A stretch of 47,892 nucleotides of DNA from Lactifluus volemus (lineage: Eukaryota > Basidiomycota > Agaricomycetes > Russulales > Russulaceae). The stretch covers positions 1 through 47,892 of the forward strand of contig WTXI01000274.1 in assembly GCA_022376515.1 (NCBI GenBank). Direction: 5' to 3'. Position numbers and translations under genes: made by a program. Shown here piece by piece: positions 33,016-43,769 of the stretch (positions within the stretch are counted from its first letter, which is position 1; every line of letters starts with the position of its first letter). The notes under the pieces were generated by a model. That model made no database searches and was not told the origin of the DNA. It worked only from the letters and a program-made list of their open reading frames with translations.

Positions 33016-34889
33016 TCAACCATCGACTGGCTTTTTGAAGCCCTGAAAGTACTTCTCCCGAAAGTCGCGGTGAGCGGGAACGTGAACCGGCGTCACTTCC
33101 GTCGACGAAGCGTTTCCTACCGTTTCTCCTTCGTGAACGCCCTGCGCCGCCGCCGATTGTGATTCGAACGTCGGAGGCGGATACGACTCGGACGTCGCTT
33201 TGCGGATCGTAATCAACTGAGAACATCAGGAACGGTGTGTGTGTGTGTCAGTATGTGTGTATTCCGTCTACGTACCCTACGACCCCACGCGCCAAAGTCC
33301 TGTAACGAGTTGGCGATGACCTCCATACCGTCGCAGAGCATGCTGTCCAGATCGAGTTCCTTGTACTCGTCTATCACCGTTGGCAGGAAAAAGACTAGAC
33401 GTCCGCCGGGCTTGAGGAGGTACCTCGCGAGGGAGACGAGGTCGGCTGCGAGCGCGGAAAGCTCGTAAGGTTTGGTGGGTGGTACATACGGCTGGTCGTC
33501 ACTGGAATTTTTTACGTTTGATGAGAGTAGCGATGATATTTTTGGGACACATACGTACGGGCGTGGTTGTGAGGGAACAACCGCCGCACGTTCATTTTTA
33601 CGGCCAAGTCGCTTTGCGCCTGCTCGGACACCATCTACGAAAGAGAGAGTCGTCGTTTAAAGTTTGTATTTTTATATCGCGTCTCTGACTTACAAGGAGG
33701 ATCGGCGACGATGGCGTCGAAGAGCGCACCACATCTCCAAGGATTTCGGGTGATATCAAAGGTGCACAAGTCCAAGATACGCTGTCGAACACCGTATTGA
33801 CCGGCGGCGAGCATGATACCCGGTTGTCCGTCACCTTTGCCTCGCATTTGTCGACCGTCGATGTCCGAACCGAATACCAACGCACCGAAATGGGCGGTCG
33901 TCTGTTTGATCCACCTTTAGAGTAGAGTTGGCTAAACGAGAAGACCATGGATAGCGTACATAAGCCATACTTCCTGTTCCTATAAATGGGTCGTAGATCA
34001 ACTTTCCTGGCGAGGCCTGTCATGATGCGGGCACATTTAGGGGGGGGGAAGTGACAGATGAAACGCCATATTTACCAAGGATTGATTTGCCATGAGAAGT
34101 GATATTTCGGCTTCCATGCTCGTATTGCCAAAGTATCGCCTTTTTTTCACATCAAACGTTTTGATCAGCGAACGTGCGCTCCCTGTTTCTAACTTTGATA
34201 AATTCAGAACGACAGACAGAAAGGGGGTGATAGATATCCTCTCTGCGCACCAACCTGCCGAAAAAAACCTCGCGAAAGTCACCCTCATCTTCGTGTTTCT
34301 CCCGAACGATGTCTGTTGGATAGAAGCAATTAGCCCTTTGAGTTGTGTGAATCAGGAGAACAACGCACACTCTTCGAAACATCCCATGGTAACTTCTGGC
34401 CTTTTGAGGTCGATCTTACCCATAAGTCCCATATATGCAAAGCCCTCGATCACTTCGCGTTGTCGTGTTTTTGAGATTGAACGATTGTAGCCGTTCACAG
34501 CGAATTTGAAAGACGTGCTTGGGACATATTTATCCCAAAGATGTCGCGACGATCTGTTTTGTTCGTGCAGTTCTTCATAGCTGTTGGCCCTGGCGTACAA
34601 CTCGTACACCGATCTTTTTTTGATTTTTCCGTCAACCAAAACGTCGGTCAGCTCCCGTGGATGTATCAAAAAAAAAGACGGCCTACTACTTTATCAATAT
34701 GCACCTCCTCGCGAGCAACCGCACGTGCATTTCCTCTTCCAGTGCGAGGACGCCGAAGGGTCGCGACGGGTCGAAATCATCCGTGATGTCGAGTGGGAAG
34801 CCATGAAGCTCGGCGATGGACCGCAGTTCTGGGACGCGAAAATCTTCGTGGGCTTGCGCAAACACGACGAGGTATCGCTGTGATGGCAT
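33016..34889 (-). CDS. TRM11: tRNA (guanine-N2-)-methyltransferase catalytic subunit Trm11
   Basis: Trm11, activated by Trm112, makes m2G at position 10 of tRNAs. The start ATG at 34887-34889 gives MPSQRYLVVFAQAHEDFRVP, the N-terminal THUMP-like region. The second exon follows an intron whose joined codons read LLARRSVYELYA. Further exons give FDVKKRRYFG, SMEAEISLLMANQSL, and AdoMet motif I in GKLIYDPFIGTGSMAY. After a GTACGC intron comes TAHFGALVFGSDIDGRQMRG, then FDITRNPWRCGALFDAIVAD. The catalytic DPPYGVRAGAKRLG is itself split by an intron after DPP. The C-terminal Rossmann strands (LARYLLKPGGRLVFFLPTV, DGMEVIANSLQDFG) and KYFQGFKKPVDG end the protein at 33016. All key motifs are intact. 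Confidence 0.93.
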
Positions 34890-35000
34890 ATAGATAGATC
34901 CTTGGAAGCACCACAAGTCGGGCCCGGGGCAGCGGCTGATCAGTGCCGTATCGGGTCCAAACCTGGTTATCAAGCTAGCAAATGAGCAGATTTCCACGCC
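34890..35000. promoter_or_regulatory. Bidirectional promoter between TRM11 and the SWIM gene
   Basis: Only 111 bp separate the two divergent start codons, so both promoters must share this interval. No TATA box is obvious. Confidence 0.5.
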
Positions 35001-35608
35001 ATGCCACCCTTGACTATTTACAATATTCTCCAAGCCATATTGGAGACCATTGAACCCGGAAACCGTCTCTCTCTCTCTCTCTCTCTCTATACGCAACCTG
35101 ATTAAGGCTCATCTGGGCATCTGTTTACAGTCCCAGATGAAGCCGTGGAAAAACTGGGCGTTCTGTTCTCTGAACAGCTCTTGTTGGCCGCCCTAGACCT
35201 TATCGATAGAGACTGTGGTAAGGAAAACACCTTTTTTCAAGCCATACAATTCGGCCTAGTTTATTTTACAAGTGGTCAACTATATTTCACCCTGGGGCCG
35301 AAGCCACACTTGCGTCCTTGGCATGACCGGCTCCTACACCGTCTTTCCGAGCTTGCATCGATCCTGTTCGATACCGTCCTTCTGCACGTGCCCAGCTTTC
35401 GCTTACACCGTACTGATATCCCACTCTCAGATCGTGGTATGTGTTTCCCGCCTGGTTCAAATCCCTCTTCTCCCTTTGAGACATATCTCCGCAGTGTAAA
35501 CACGTTTTGGCGACCCTAATCGCACAGCGCCTATCAAAGTGCGTCGTACGCGAGATGAGCCAGGGCGATTTCGTGTCCATTCTTGCCCGACAGAATCCGG
35601 AGGTTTAG
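35001..35608 (+). CDS. SWIM-type zinc-finger protein, SWS1/Shu2-like
   Basis: SWS1-type proteins join Rad51 paralogs in the Shu complex and promote Rad51 filament assembly. The start ATG at 35001 gives MPPLTIYNILQAILETIEPG. Intron 1 begins in a (CT)n tract (about 35067-35089) and ends CAG at 35135. The next exon is PDEAVEKLGVLFSEQLLLAA, then LDLIDRDC. A third exon has YISPWGRSHTCVLGMTGSY and FCTCPAFAYTVLISHSQIV. After the last intron (GTATGT...CAG) comes CKHVLATLIAQRLSKCVVRE and a stop at 35606-35608. Together these form the SWIM signature CxCxnCxH: Cys-x-Cys in FCTCP, and Cys-x-His in CKH. The length (about 130-140 residues) suits a single-domain protein. Confidence 0.85.
35070..35089. repeat. 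(CT)n microsatellite
   Basis: An uninterrupted run of CT dinucleotides lies at the 5' end of the first intron of the SWIM gene, directly after its GT donor. Length change here could affect splicing. Confidence 0.8.
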
Positions 35609-35797
35609 CAAAACATCAACACGTAACAATTATGGTCTACGTTTAACAAAATTATATATAGTGAAATTTCAAAGCAGACTACCGCGCGTATAAATATTTC
35701 CGAGGGAGAAATTAGATCGACGATGCAACAATAATAAGTTAAGTAGCGGAAGGGGGGTCTCTGTCTAGGGCGCTCAGAGCAGGCAGAGTCGTCTTTA

Positions 35798-38481
35798 TCA
35801 TGCTCCAGGTCCATAAAAATTCCCAGGGGAGATCGCTCTAATGCGGTCCCCAATCGTCTTGGTCTTCTCTTTAACTGTTCCGTTTTCTTTCTCGTCTTGC
35901 CCAGGCTCTTCTTGCATACGCCACACTCGCCAGTCGAGCACTTCCGCGTACTCCATCAGGCCACGGACGAGTGTCTTGAGCTCGTTCTGCGTAGGAGTAG
36001 GGATCTGCACCTTGTCATTATCCGATTCGCTGTCCGCGTCATCATCCGGAACGGAAGACAAGGACGAATTGGACGCAAATTTATCCTCGGTGTCCGAACC
36101 GTCGGAAAGAGGCGTCAATTTGCTGGATGCGGCACCAGAAGGCGAGTCGCGGCTGCTAGTCTTCAATGAGCTGCTACTCCTTGCAGTCGCGCGTGGCCAT
36201 CCATCTGGAATAGGCACTGCAGGCAGATCTACGCCATCGCCGTCGGTCGGGTGCCCCTCCCCCGAGATCCCGTTCCTGATCGCGATCCAATCTGCGAGCT
36301 TACGGATCTCGTCTGGCTGCCAGAGTCCCCACCAACGTTCGACGTCGACGACGTCGTCCTCATCCTCCCCCGCGGGGATGAGTCCATCGGCAGGCTTCTT
36401 CCCCCATACGGCGATGAACCAACCCCAGCGTCGCATCGCACTGCGCTCGTCCGCACTGACAATTGCGCGGCCATGAGCTTTGCCACCTTTGCTTGTGTCG
36501 CCGGCCAGGAGCGCCTGTGCTGCCTCTCGTTCGGCCATGCTTGGAGTGAGCGCAAAGTATATGCGGCCCTCGTGGTCGTGGCCCAGTGGGGAAAATCGCG
36601 GGGCATAGGCGTGCAGCGCAACACATCGGGCCTGCTCGAGCGCGTTCAGGCTGCGCTTGTGCTCTGCTCGTGCTGCCTTGTCCTGCCAAGAACAAGCTCA
36701 CATTTTAGTCTGGCTGTCACGATCACCACAGCAAAACCGTACTGGGTTGTTTTTCTTCGTCTCTTCCCAACTCTCGCGGATAGCCTTTGCTCGCTCCCTC
36801 TCTTCCTTTAAAAGCTCCTTCGATTCCTTAACACCTTCCTCAAGTTCGTCGCGCACAGCTTGAGTATCCATCACCATTTCTATTAGAGGGGGTATGACAG
36901 GGACGATTTGTGCGGTAGTCGTGACAGTTACTCCAGTGCAATTCAATGCGCCGCTGCGAGTGGTGCGTATTTTGGTATGCTGGGGAGGAGGAAGTGGATC
37001 CGGGAATATCCGCCTACTGTCCACCTTCTCAAACTCGGCACGCAGACTCGCAAGCGCACCCCACATGCGGCCTAGATTAGCACGGGATGCCTTGATCTCT
37101 TGTATAGCATCTTGGATGGCCTTCTTCTCCCGTTTCTCACCAAGTTCTGGCTGGCTGCCCAAGTATAAGCTGAGGAGGCCAATGAGGATTGCTCGGAGGC
37201 ACGTTTCGCTTATCCATCCCATCTGCACATCAATATCTTGCTCCAAGTCAGAATCATCATCGTCGACTTCATGTGGCCGATGCCCGCCAATTTCCTCCAG
37301 CTCTTCAAGATTGGTACGGGACATGTCCAGTAACTTGCTGAACCGGAGAACGAATTCTCGTATCGTAATGCGCGGCAGTGCCAAGTCGAGCGTAAATGAC
37401 AGAGGAACCGGTACAGGAGACCAGACAACCTTGGGCAGCGGTTTCGCCTTTCGAATAGCGGTCCCTCTCGGTCTTGGAGCCGGGGTACTGGGCGCAGGAT
37501 TGGGTTCCTTGGGCTGCTTTGGCTGCTTGAGTCTCTTGGGAGCTTCAGGAACTTGCCTGCCTTTGCCAGGGAGTATACCAGTCATCTTGACGTTACCATC
37601 GAGCATAACAGCAACAGAATCAGCTCCGGTTTTCTTTGCTGCCAAGGTCAAGTTGCTAGGAATTGAAAACGGGTAAGACACAGGGATTCACAGAGCGGAT
37701 TGAAGCCTTACCCGGTAGGCTCAAGGCCCATGGCTTTCCGACATGCACGGCAATTACACTTACCGAGGCAGCGTGGACACCTACGGAGGGCAAGATGTCA
37801 GCAGATGACAAAGTTCAGCTGGTTAGACGCACTTGAAAATGTACCCTTGCGTTTTATCATGCCCGACAGTTTCTTTAGATGGCACATTGGCACCACGTTC
37901 TTTCATCTCGTCTAGGTCATGCCCATAACGATTCTTGAGACACGATCTACAATACTTGGCCTTACAACGAGCCACCGAGTTTGTAGGAGTCTTGATCTTA
38001 TAAGTACAGTACAGTCCAACTAGGGGACGTGATTTAGAATGGTGGGCAAGTTCGTGATTAGGGGCAGCGTGGGATTACCTGAAGAATCGCGTTTCTTATT
38101 ACACTGATGGCAGTAAAAGAAGCCGTTTGGGAATTCGGGTGTCGCATTTGATGCTTCCTTCTGAGTGGCTTGGGTCTTTGCAGAAACTTTTCGTCTCTTC
38201 GCATTTGTTTCAGGAGGGCGTCGTTCCATTTCGTCAAGCTTTCCTTCAGATCGTTTGCGTTTAATGACAGAAAATGGAGGGCCCGCGTTTGACATGTTAT
38301 ACGCGCGAAGTGGAGTAGATGGGTTGTGGGAGCTGTCAGTAGAGTAGGGACCGATTTCCCCGGATTTGGCGAGGGTGTATGGGGAGCGTGGAACCAGAAC
38401 GTATACTTCTGGAAGATTTCTGAACCTGAATGAAGAAGAAGGAGTACGTTTATCATGGACTGAGGGGGAATGAATAGACAT
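35798..38481 (-). CDS. CDCA7-type zf-4CXXC_R1 zinc-finger protein with DDT/WHIM-like regions
   Basis: Exons (minus strand) 38481-38079, 38019-37833, 37780-37712, 37655-36743 and 36682-35798 join through GT-AG introns. The Cys-rich N-terminal domain spreads over three exons: YCHQCNKKRDS, GLYCTYKIK, ARCKAKYCRSCLKNRYG and FKCPRCLGKCNCRACRKAMG. That is a zf-4CXXC_R1 domain as in CDCA7. An N-terminal basic KRKRSEGK / KRRK patch could be a nuclear signal. Further on, LPRITIREFVLRFSKLLDM resembles a DDT domain, and GRIYFALTPS plus RWWGLWQPDEIRKLADWI resemble WHIM2/3 motifs of chromatin remodellers. The C-terminal part is acidic and Ser-rich. In animals CDCA7 recruits the remodeller HELLS. The start could instead be the ATG at 38295 (MSNAGPP) or at 38520. 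Confidence 0.8.
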
Positions 38482-38661
38482 GGGATGATAGTGGTTGAAG
38501 ATAAACCACGGTTTGCTCACCTCGCGTGTTGACAGTCCCTACTTACCAAATCAAGCAAAGGCGTTTAGGTCACGTGGTTTTCAGCCGGCCCTAAGCTGCC
38601 GATTTCCGCTGTCACTCACTCCTCTTTCCCTTTTCTTTTCCTTGCTCATTAAACATACCTC
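38482..38661. promoter_or_regulatory. Bidirectional promoter between the CDCA7-like gene and TIM17
   Basis: Roughly 140-180 bp (depending on the CDCA7-like start) separate two divergent genes. The TIM17 side has a pyrimidine-rich stretch (about 38610-38645), common before highly expressed fungal genes. Confidence 0.4.
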
Positions 38662-39400
38662 ATGGCCCAAGCAGATCACACCCGGGATCCCTGGTTGGCA
38701 CATTTGCTTCTTGTTTGTCCTATAAAGTCCTCATCGTACACGCATACAGTCCTTGGGTAATCCTCAATGACTTTGGCGGTGCCTTCGCAATGGGTGCTGT
38801 CGGTGGCGGTATTTGGCATGGTATAAAAGGCGCACGGAACTCGCCTCGGGTATGTGAGCTTTTCAGTACCACATTGGGGTATGCTTTTTGACTTTACACG
38901 GACTTAGGGTGAACGCCTCGCTGGCTCTATTTCCACCATCAAAGCCCGGGCACCCGTCACCGGTGGCAACTTTGGTGTTTGGGGTGGTATGTTCTCCACA
39001 TTTGACTGTGCTGTGAAAGGGTTCCGGCAAAAAGAGGATGCATGGAACGCTATCATATCTGGATTCATGACCGGTGGCTGCCTCGCAGCACGCAGTGAGT
39101 CTTGTTTCGGCCCGGGATGTCGCATCTCGGTCTTGTGTCCCATACCTTGATCTCTTACTGATGCATCACATTCTAGGTGGTCCAAAAGCCGCATTCGGGT
39201 CTGCCGTAGCTTGTGGAATCCTACTTGGTGTATTCGAGGGCGTTGGCGTTCTCCTTGGTCGGGTGTTCTCGGAAGGTACACGACCACAGCTTCCCCCTCG
39301 TGAGTTCTCCTTTCTGTTAGCGGGGCTTTTTCTCAAACCGGCATCCCTTCTAGTACCCGAATCTATGTCTCCTCAAGCATCATCATCTGCTGCTCTCTAA
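38662..39400 (+). CDS. TIM17: Mitochondrial import inner membrane translocase subunit TIM17
   Basis: Five exons: 38662-38693, 38750-38849, 38908-39094, 39177-39299 and 39354-39400, total 489 nt, giving 162 residues, the usual size. Spliced protein starts [20 protein letters not shown] and continues [40 protein letters not shown], YxRQKED-type [22 protein letters not shown], and [20 protein letters not shown]. Four membrane segments with GxxxG motifs and the conserved Cys pair are present. TIM17 forms the core of the TIM23 complex that moves presequence proteins across the inner membrane. All introns are 56-82 bp with clean GT-AG ends. Confidence 0.97.
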
Positions 39401-39615
39401 TTCGCATCACTTACTCCTCCGCATAATTCCTTCCCCATTCCTCATTGACCGCCAAGGTGCAACTGTATCTTTTGAAACATTGCCACACGCGCTCCAACGA
39501 TACGCATTATATGCGCGCGACTCACGTCACCACCCTCACTCAGTACATAATTTGTCCTGTGTAAATAGATCGTACTCTAGACAATTTACAGGCATAACAT
39601 TAGCCAACGATCTAG
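39401..39615. other. Convergent 3' intergenic region
   Basis: This is the short gap between the TIM17 stop and the end of the Mmc1-like gene, with no further feature. Confidence 0.4.
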
Positions 39616-41881
39616 CTATGGACTGGAACTGTCGGTACTTCGATTTGCCGAGTTTATTATGACGGCATCCAGCTTGTCAACCTCCCTCCGCAGTTGAGTA
39701 ATTTCGTCTTTGCGTGTCACGACAATATTTTGGATGCCCTCAGCTGCCTGCACGGGTATGATTGAAACTTGCTTCTCGAGTGCCTGGTCAAGCGCAGCCT
39801 ATATGTATTCGATACAAAATTAGCGAGTCAATACTGGCGGAGAAGGGGCAAATGCGATAAAGCTACAGCACCTGAACATCCCGCTCGGCTGCCTCCTTGA
39901 CCCTGCCCCAATCAGCTCTCCATCCCTTGCGCACCTTATCCCACCTCCCAATTGCCCAACGTACGCCCATAGCCACAACAAACAGCCCTGCGCCGACCGC
40001 TTCCCCAACGCCATGCGCAAGCATTAACGCGCCAGTCCCGACACCTGCACCGAGGCTCCCGGCGACGCGCAAAAGTAGGACTTGGGCCCCGTGGGCAAGC
40101 GCTGTCGTGGAGCCCTTGTCGAGTCGTGCGAGGCGGCGTTCGAGCGGGACGAGCAGCGCACGGGGCTCGACGGTGAAGGACGGCGCGTGCGCGAGCTGGT
40201 TCAGCGCGTTGAGTAGGACGTGCGAGCGGAGTGACTGTGGGAGCGCAGCACTGCGCGAGAGCGTGCTCGTCAGCAGCGTCGTTTGTTTGCTGGGCAGTGA
40301 GGCGAGAGCGGGAAGTAGACCGCTCGTGATACATCCGACCCAGGCGTCCCGTACTGCCTGGCGCATGCGCCAGCCTACCTCGTCTGGTGCCCAGAGCACG
40401 CGCCACCACGTTAGGTTGTCCAGCACGGGAAGGACGGTCTCGCCGGCACGCGTCATAGCGGCCTGCACCTTGTTACCGTTGTCGCCTGCCGTTGCTTTGC
40501 CAGCCTTCGTCATACCACTAGGTAGCTGCTGCGATGGGGAGTGGCCATGGAGGACCTCCATTTCCTGGGCAGGGCCAAACACAGCGCGTCGCGCGTCTTC
40601 CTCGCTACGCGCGGCCTCACTTCGGAGAGTACGCACAAGGCTAGACGCCTCACGTAGCTCTTCCTCAGCACTATCCAAGCTAATGCGTAGCACACCAACG
40701 GCTGCGCTCAGCAGCGCGTCGCCTTTCTGAGTCGAAGTCGGGATCGTTTGGAGTTGGCGTCGAAGCGCACTGAGCCCTGATCCAAGCGCGCCGTCTGAAT
40801 ATTGTTGTATGTACCGTGCATCTGAGGGATTGGAGCGCAAAGCGTGAATAGATGACAGAGCTCGTGCTGGGTCAACGAAAAGCACGCGATCCGGACTGAT
40901 TCCGAGTTCGAACACGCTTGGTGGAACGCTGGACGATGTCGAGATAGTGGATGGAGAGGTGATCAGAAGGAGTGTGTTTGGGGGGAGCGGATATGGCAAC
41001 ACTGTGGCCTTTTCGTTTGAAGACGTGTGGGGAGAAAGCATCGTGAGTGGCGTGGTGAGAGGGTTTAGGAGAATTATGGGAATATGCGCGGTATAAAGGA
41101 GTCGCAGGTGATCTTCGGACAGCTCACGAGTTGGCCGTAGTTCGATGAGACGCACAGGAAAAGGCAGAGATGCCAGGAAAGAGGACGACACGCGCAGAGG
41201 GTGCGATGAGGAAGGGTGTACGCCTTCGGAGTCGCCTTGCACATCATCAATTAATGTTGGGGCATACCTAGAATATGATTAGAACCAAAGGGTAAAGGAG
41301 AGCGTATAACTCCCGCACTCAATGTCAAGCCTGGTATCTTGCTCACGACCCTCCCAACGACTCGAGATCCGCGCTATCGATAAAAAGGGTCTTGAAGCAA
41401 TGCACCCACAAGTGCGTCTCCTCCAGAGAATTCGTCCACAGGATAAACTATGCGAATAATGCATGAGTGCGCTAATCAGATGGAATTTTAATTAGAACGC
41501 ACAGACGATGGTGGCGGCCTTGTGTTCTTTCGACACAAGATTCGAACGACATACTTCGTCAGATGTTTCACGCAAAACGTCGACCCAAAAGGACGACCCG
41601 GGAGACTGTGGGGGAAGAATCCGAGTGATGAGCTCGCGCGCAGTGTATAGCGCGGTGACGGTGTGTGCGTGCTGGAGTCTGTCTCCGTTCTGGCGCTGCA
41701 CTGCTGAGGAGGCAAAAGACGGTGCGGATGTTGAGACAGTCGAGGATGATTTACGGATGAGGGCGGCTTGTAAACGAAAGAGGGGCAGAGAGCGTTTGTA
41801 GTAGGACTCGGTACTACGACGTTGGAAGAGTGGATATGCTTCTTGATGAGCGCGAAGTGAGGACGAAGGACATGTTCGCAT
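39616..41881 (-). CDS. Mmc1-like mitochondrial protein with dynamin-like C-terminal region
   Basis: Start ATG at 41879-41881 gives MRTCPSSSLRAHQEAY, an Arg/Ser-rich, acid-poor N terminus fit for a mitochondrial presequence. A middle exon (about 41445-41330) reads IVYPVDEFSGGDALVGALLQ followed by DPF, then an intron. The large exon (about 41258-39865) carries WWRVLWAPDEVGWRMRQAV, LLVPLERRLARLDKG and hydrophobic GAGVGTGALMLAHGVGEAVG and GLFVVAMGVRWAIG segments, then KVRKGWRADWGRVKEA. The last exon (about 39800-39616) is a coiled coil ending in a TAG at 39616-39618. This layout fits fungal Mmc1, a mitochondrial inner-membrane protein with a dynamin-like C terminus. I am sure of the mitochondrial character, less so of the name. 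Confidence 0.65.
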
Positions 41882-42600
41882 CAAGCTTGGCTTGAGAGAT
41901 AGCTGAGGTTTGCCACCCTACTGGTAGTACACAGTACACACAGTGAATGGCGCGTGACATTGTAATTAACGGCTGCTACCGGAACCACCTCATTTGGTCT
42001 GGTTGCAGTACGGGCAGAGTTACGCCAGACAGTGCAGTGGAGCTGCAGTTTCATTATGACACTGACTCAGACCAGCAGGTATTTCCGAGCCGAGGATTTG
42101 CTGAAAGCTCGAGCGGTCACGGTCATCATCATGGCATCGTCGAATCAGTTCGCACTGGCATATCAGTTGTCTCTGCTTCTGTCCCTTGTCCGTCTGCCAT
42201 CATCACGGACCATCATAGCCATCACTTGTTTCTACTTGTCGTCGCCGCCATCCCTTCAGTGCGCATCTCACATGACTCGATTACTTACTTTCCTGCCATC
42301 CAACCGGCCGACTAGGAGATCGTTTGGTCGAGTCCTTTTTAAAACAACTGGTCGTTGAAATCACACAACTATCGAATAGTCAATCGTCCTTACTCCGTGG
42401 CCGATGTGAATGGTACACGTCCCCCCTGCCCTTTAAATACAAAACCATCGGTGCAGCTAACTCCTTGGCTAACTCTTGGTATCGGTTTATCACGTGCATC
42501 AAATGGAAAATGAGCAGGCAAGACATCTCTTTGACTTGGGAGATGTAATGGGACATGGGATATACTGTTGGTGAATTTGAATCCCTCTGTAAGCACTGCT
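41882..42600. other. No recognised gene
   Basis: This region is upstream of the Mmc1-like gene. A plus-strand frame at 41947-42315 has no family resemblance and overlaps other frames. The remainder may include decayed sequence linked to the calcium-channel fragment. Confidence 0.3.
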
Positions 42601-43065
42601 GCGAGGTTATACGACTGCCCCTGTTTCTTTGCCGCATGACCGGGACTGCCAAACTAGCGAGCATTGAACGAGCGGTCTTGAGCGAGTGGATGATGATCTG
42701 CCGAGGTGACCTGCTGTGAGCCCCCAAAGGAGCATCGTGCAACAAGGTCAGTCGCTTACAGTCGTACCAGCCGTGATGCGCGTGATGGTCAGGACCCGCG
42801 CGGTTCTCAACATGCTCAACGCGCGCAATAAACCAATGTGGTGGGTCCCATGCTCAACGCCCGTTTGTGCAAGGACGAAGGTTTTCCAAAAGATGATCAT
42901 AGACAACGTGTCGACGCCCATCGAGCTGTGGCGGAGGTATGGCAGGTTGTGGTGCGTGCTGTCGCACGCGAGGTTCATGCCGAATTGGAACAAAAGCGTG
43001 AGGCTCTTGAGCTTGGCAACATACGCATCGCGTGAGGAGAAATTCTATGGGATCGCTCGTATGAG
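42601..43065 (-). pseudogene. Cch1-type voltage-gated calcium channel fragment
   Basis: On the minus strand 42993-42748 reads SSMGVDTLSMIIFWKTFVLA, GVEHGTHHIGLLRALSMLRT and ARVLTITRITAGTT. After a break, IIIHSLKTARSMLASLAVPV continues in another frame (about 42700-42640). This order, LLRALSMLRTARxLxIT-GTT-xxxHSLKTARPxLxSVA, is the S3-S4 voltage-sensor and S4-S5 linker region of the fungal plasma-membrane channel Cch1. A whole Cch1 gene spans several kilobases. Here under 150 residues survive, without pore or other repeats, and with a damaged junction. It is a relic, or a piece carried by a mobile element. Confidence 0.6.
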
Positions 43066-43760
43066 GAGTACTACAAGATAGTACAGAAAATCGTTTGTTA
43101 TTCTTGACTCCACGTAATACAGCGCTGAGGTCGTGAAGTTCTCCTTGACGAATGCTCTTTACAACCTCTACAATCCGTCGAGTCGGGTACCTAGCGCCGC
43201 TTAGAAGGCAAAGTAGTTGCCGCAGTATCTCCACGTTGACGGGTAGACGCGGAGGACAACTCTTGTGTATGTGTGGTAGAGGATGGGGAGGCAGGACGAC
43301 GGTGGACGAAAGGGGTGACCCAGCCGTGACTAACACATCACCGATTCGCCCTTACATTGGCTCACGCTTTCACCGAATACCAGCCACAGGCTGAGACGAA
43401 TTCTCTGGTGGTCATAGATTTGGCAGCACCAGCGGCCGAAAAAAACACCACCATTGATAACTGTGTTGCACCGTTCCGAAACGTGGACGGGGTGACCAAG
43501 TGTTCGCCACGAGGGTACTCCGACAACTCGTCTCAGTGCAGCCACGGGAGGACATATTGTCTCAAGGTCGCGACAAGGGAGACACTGTGGCAAAAACATC
43601 CCCGTTATAAACATATACATACTAATATGTCCACCACAAATAGAAGGAGATCATCTCATCACTGGCATTTCTAGTTGAGAAACGGTTTAAACCAATCATC
43701 ACTTCCCAGGTCTACAAAGCTATTTTCAATCTAGCATCCAATCAACAATTTAATCATGCA
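43066..43760. other. No recognised gene
   Basis: Several frames of 80-160 residues are open on both strands, but none shows a family pattern. Some may be further decayed channel sequence. Confidence 0.25.
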
Positions 43761-43769
43761 TATTAGCAT

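Noticed and set aside
35456..35470. GGTTCAAATCCC resembling a tRNA T-arm
   Set aside because: It lies in an intron of the SWIM gene and no acceptor stem, D-arm or anticodon stem can be drawn around it. No tRNA or rRNA gene was found in the window.
36251..36811. 186-residue and other long plus-strand frames under the CDCA7-like gene
   Set aside because: They are opposite to exons with good splice junctions and conserved domains on the minus strand.
39897..40730. 277-residue plus-strand frame
   Set aside because: Antisense of the GC-rich Mmc1-like exon; low-complexity Ser/Ala/Pro/Arg composition and no motifs.
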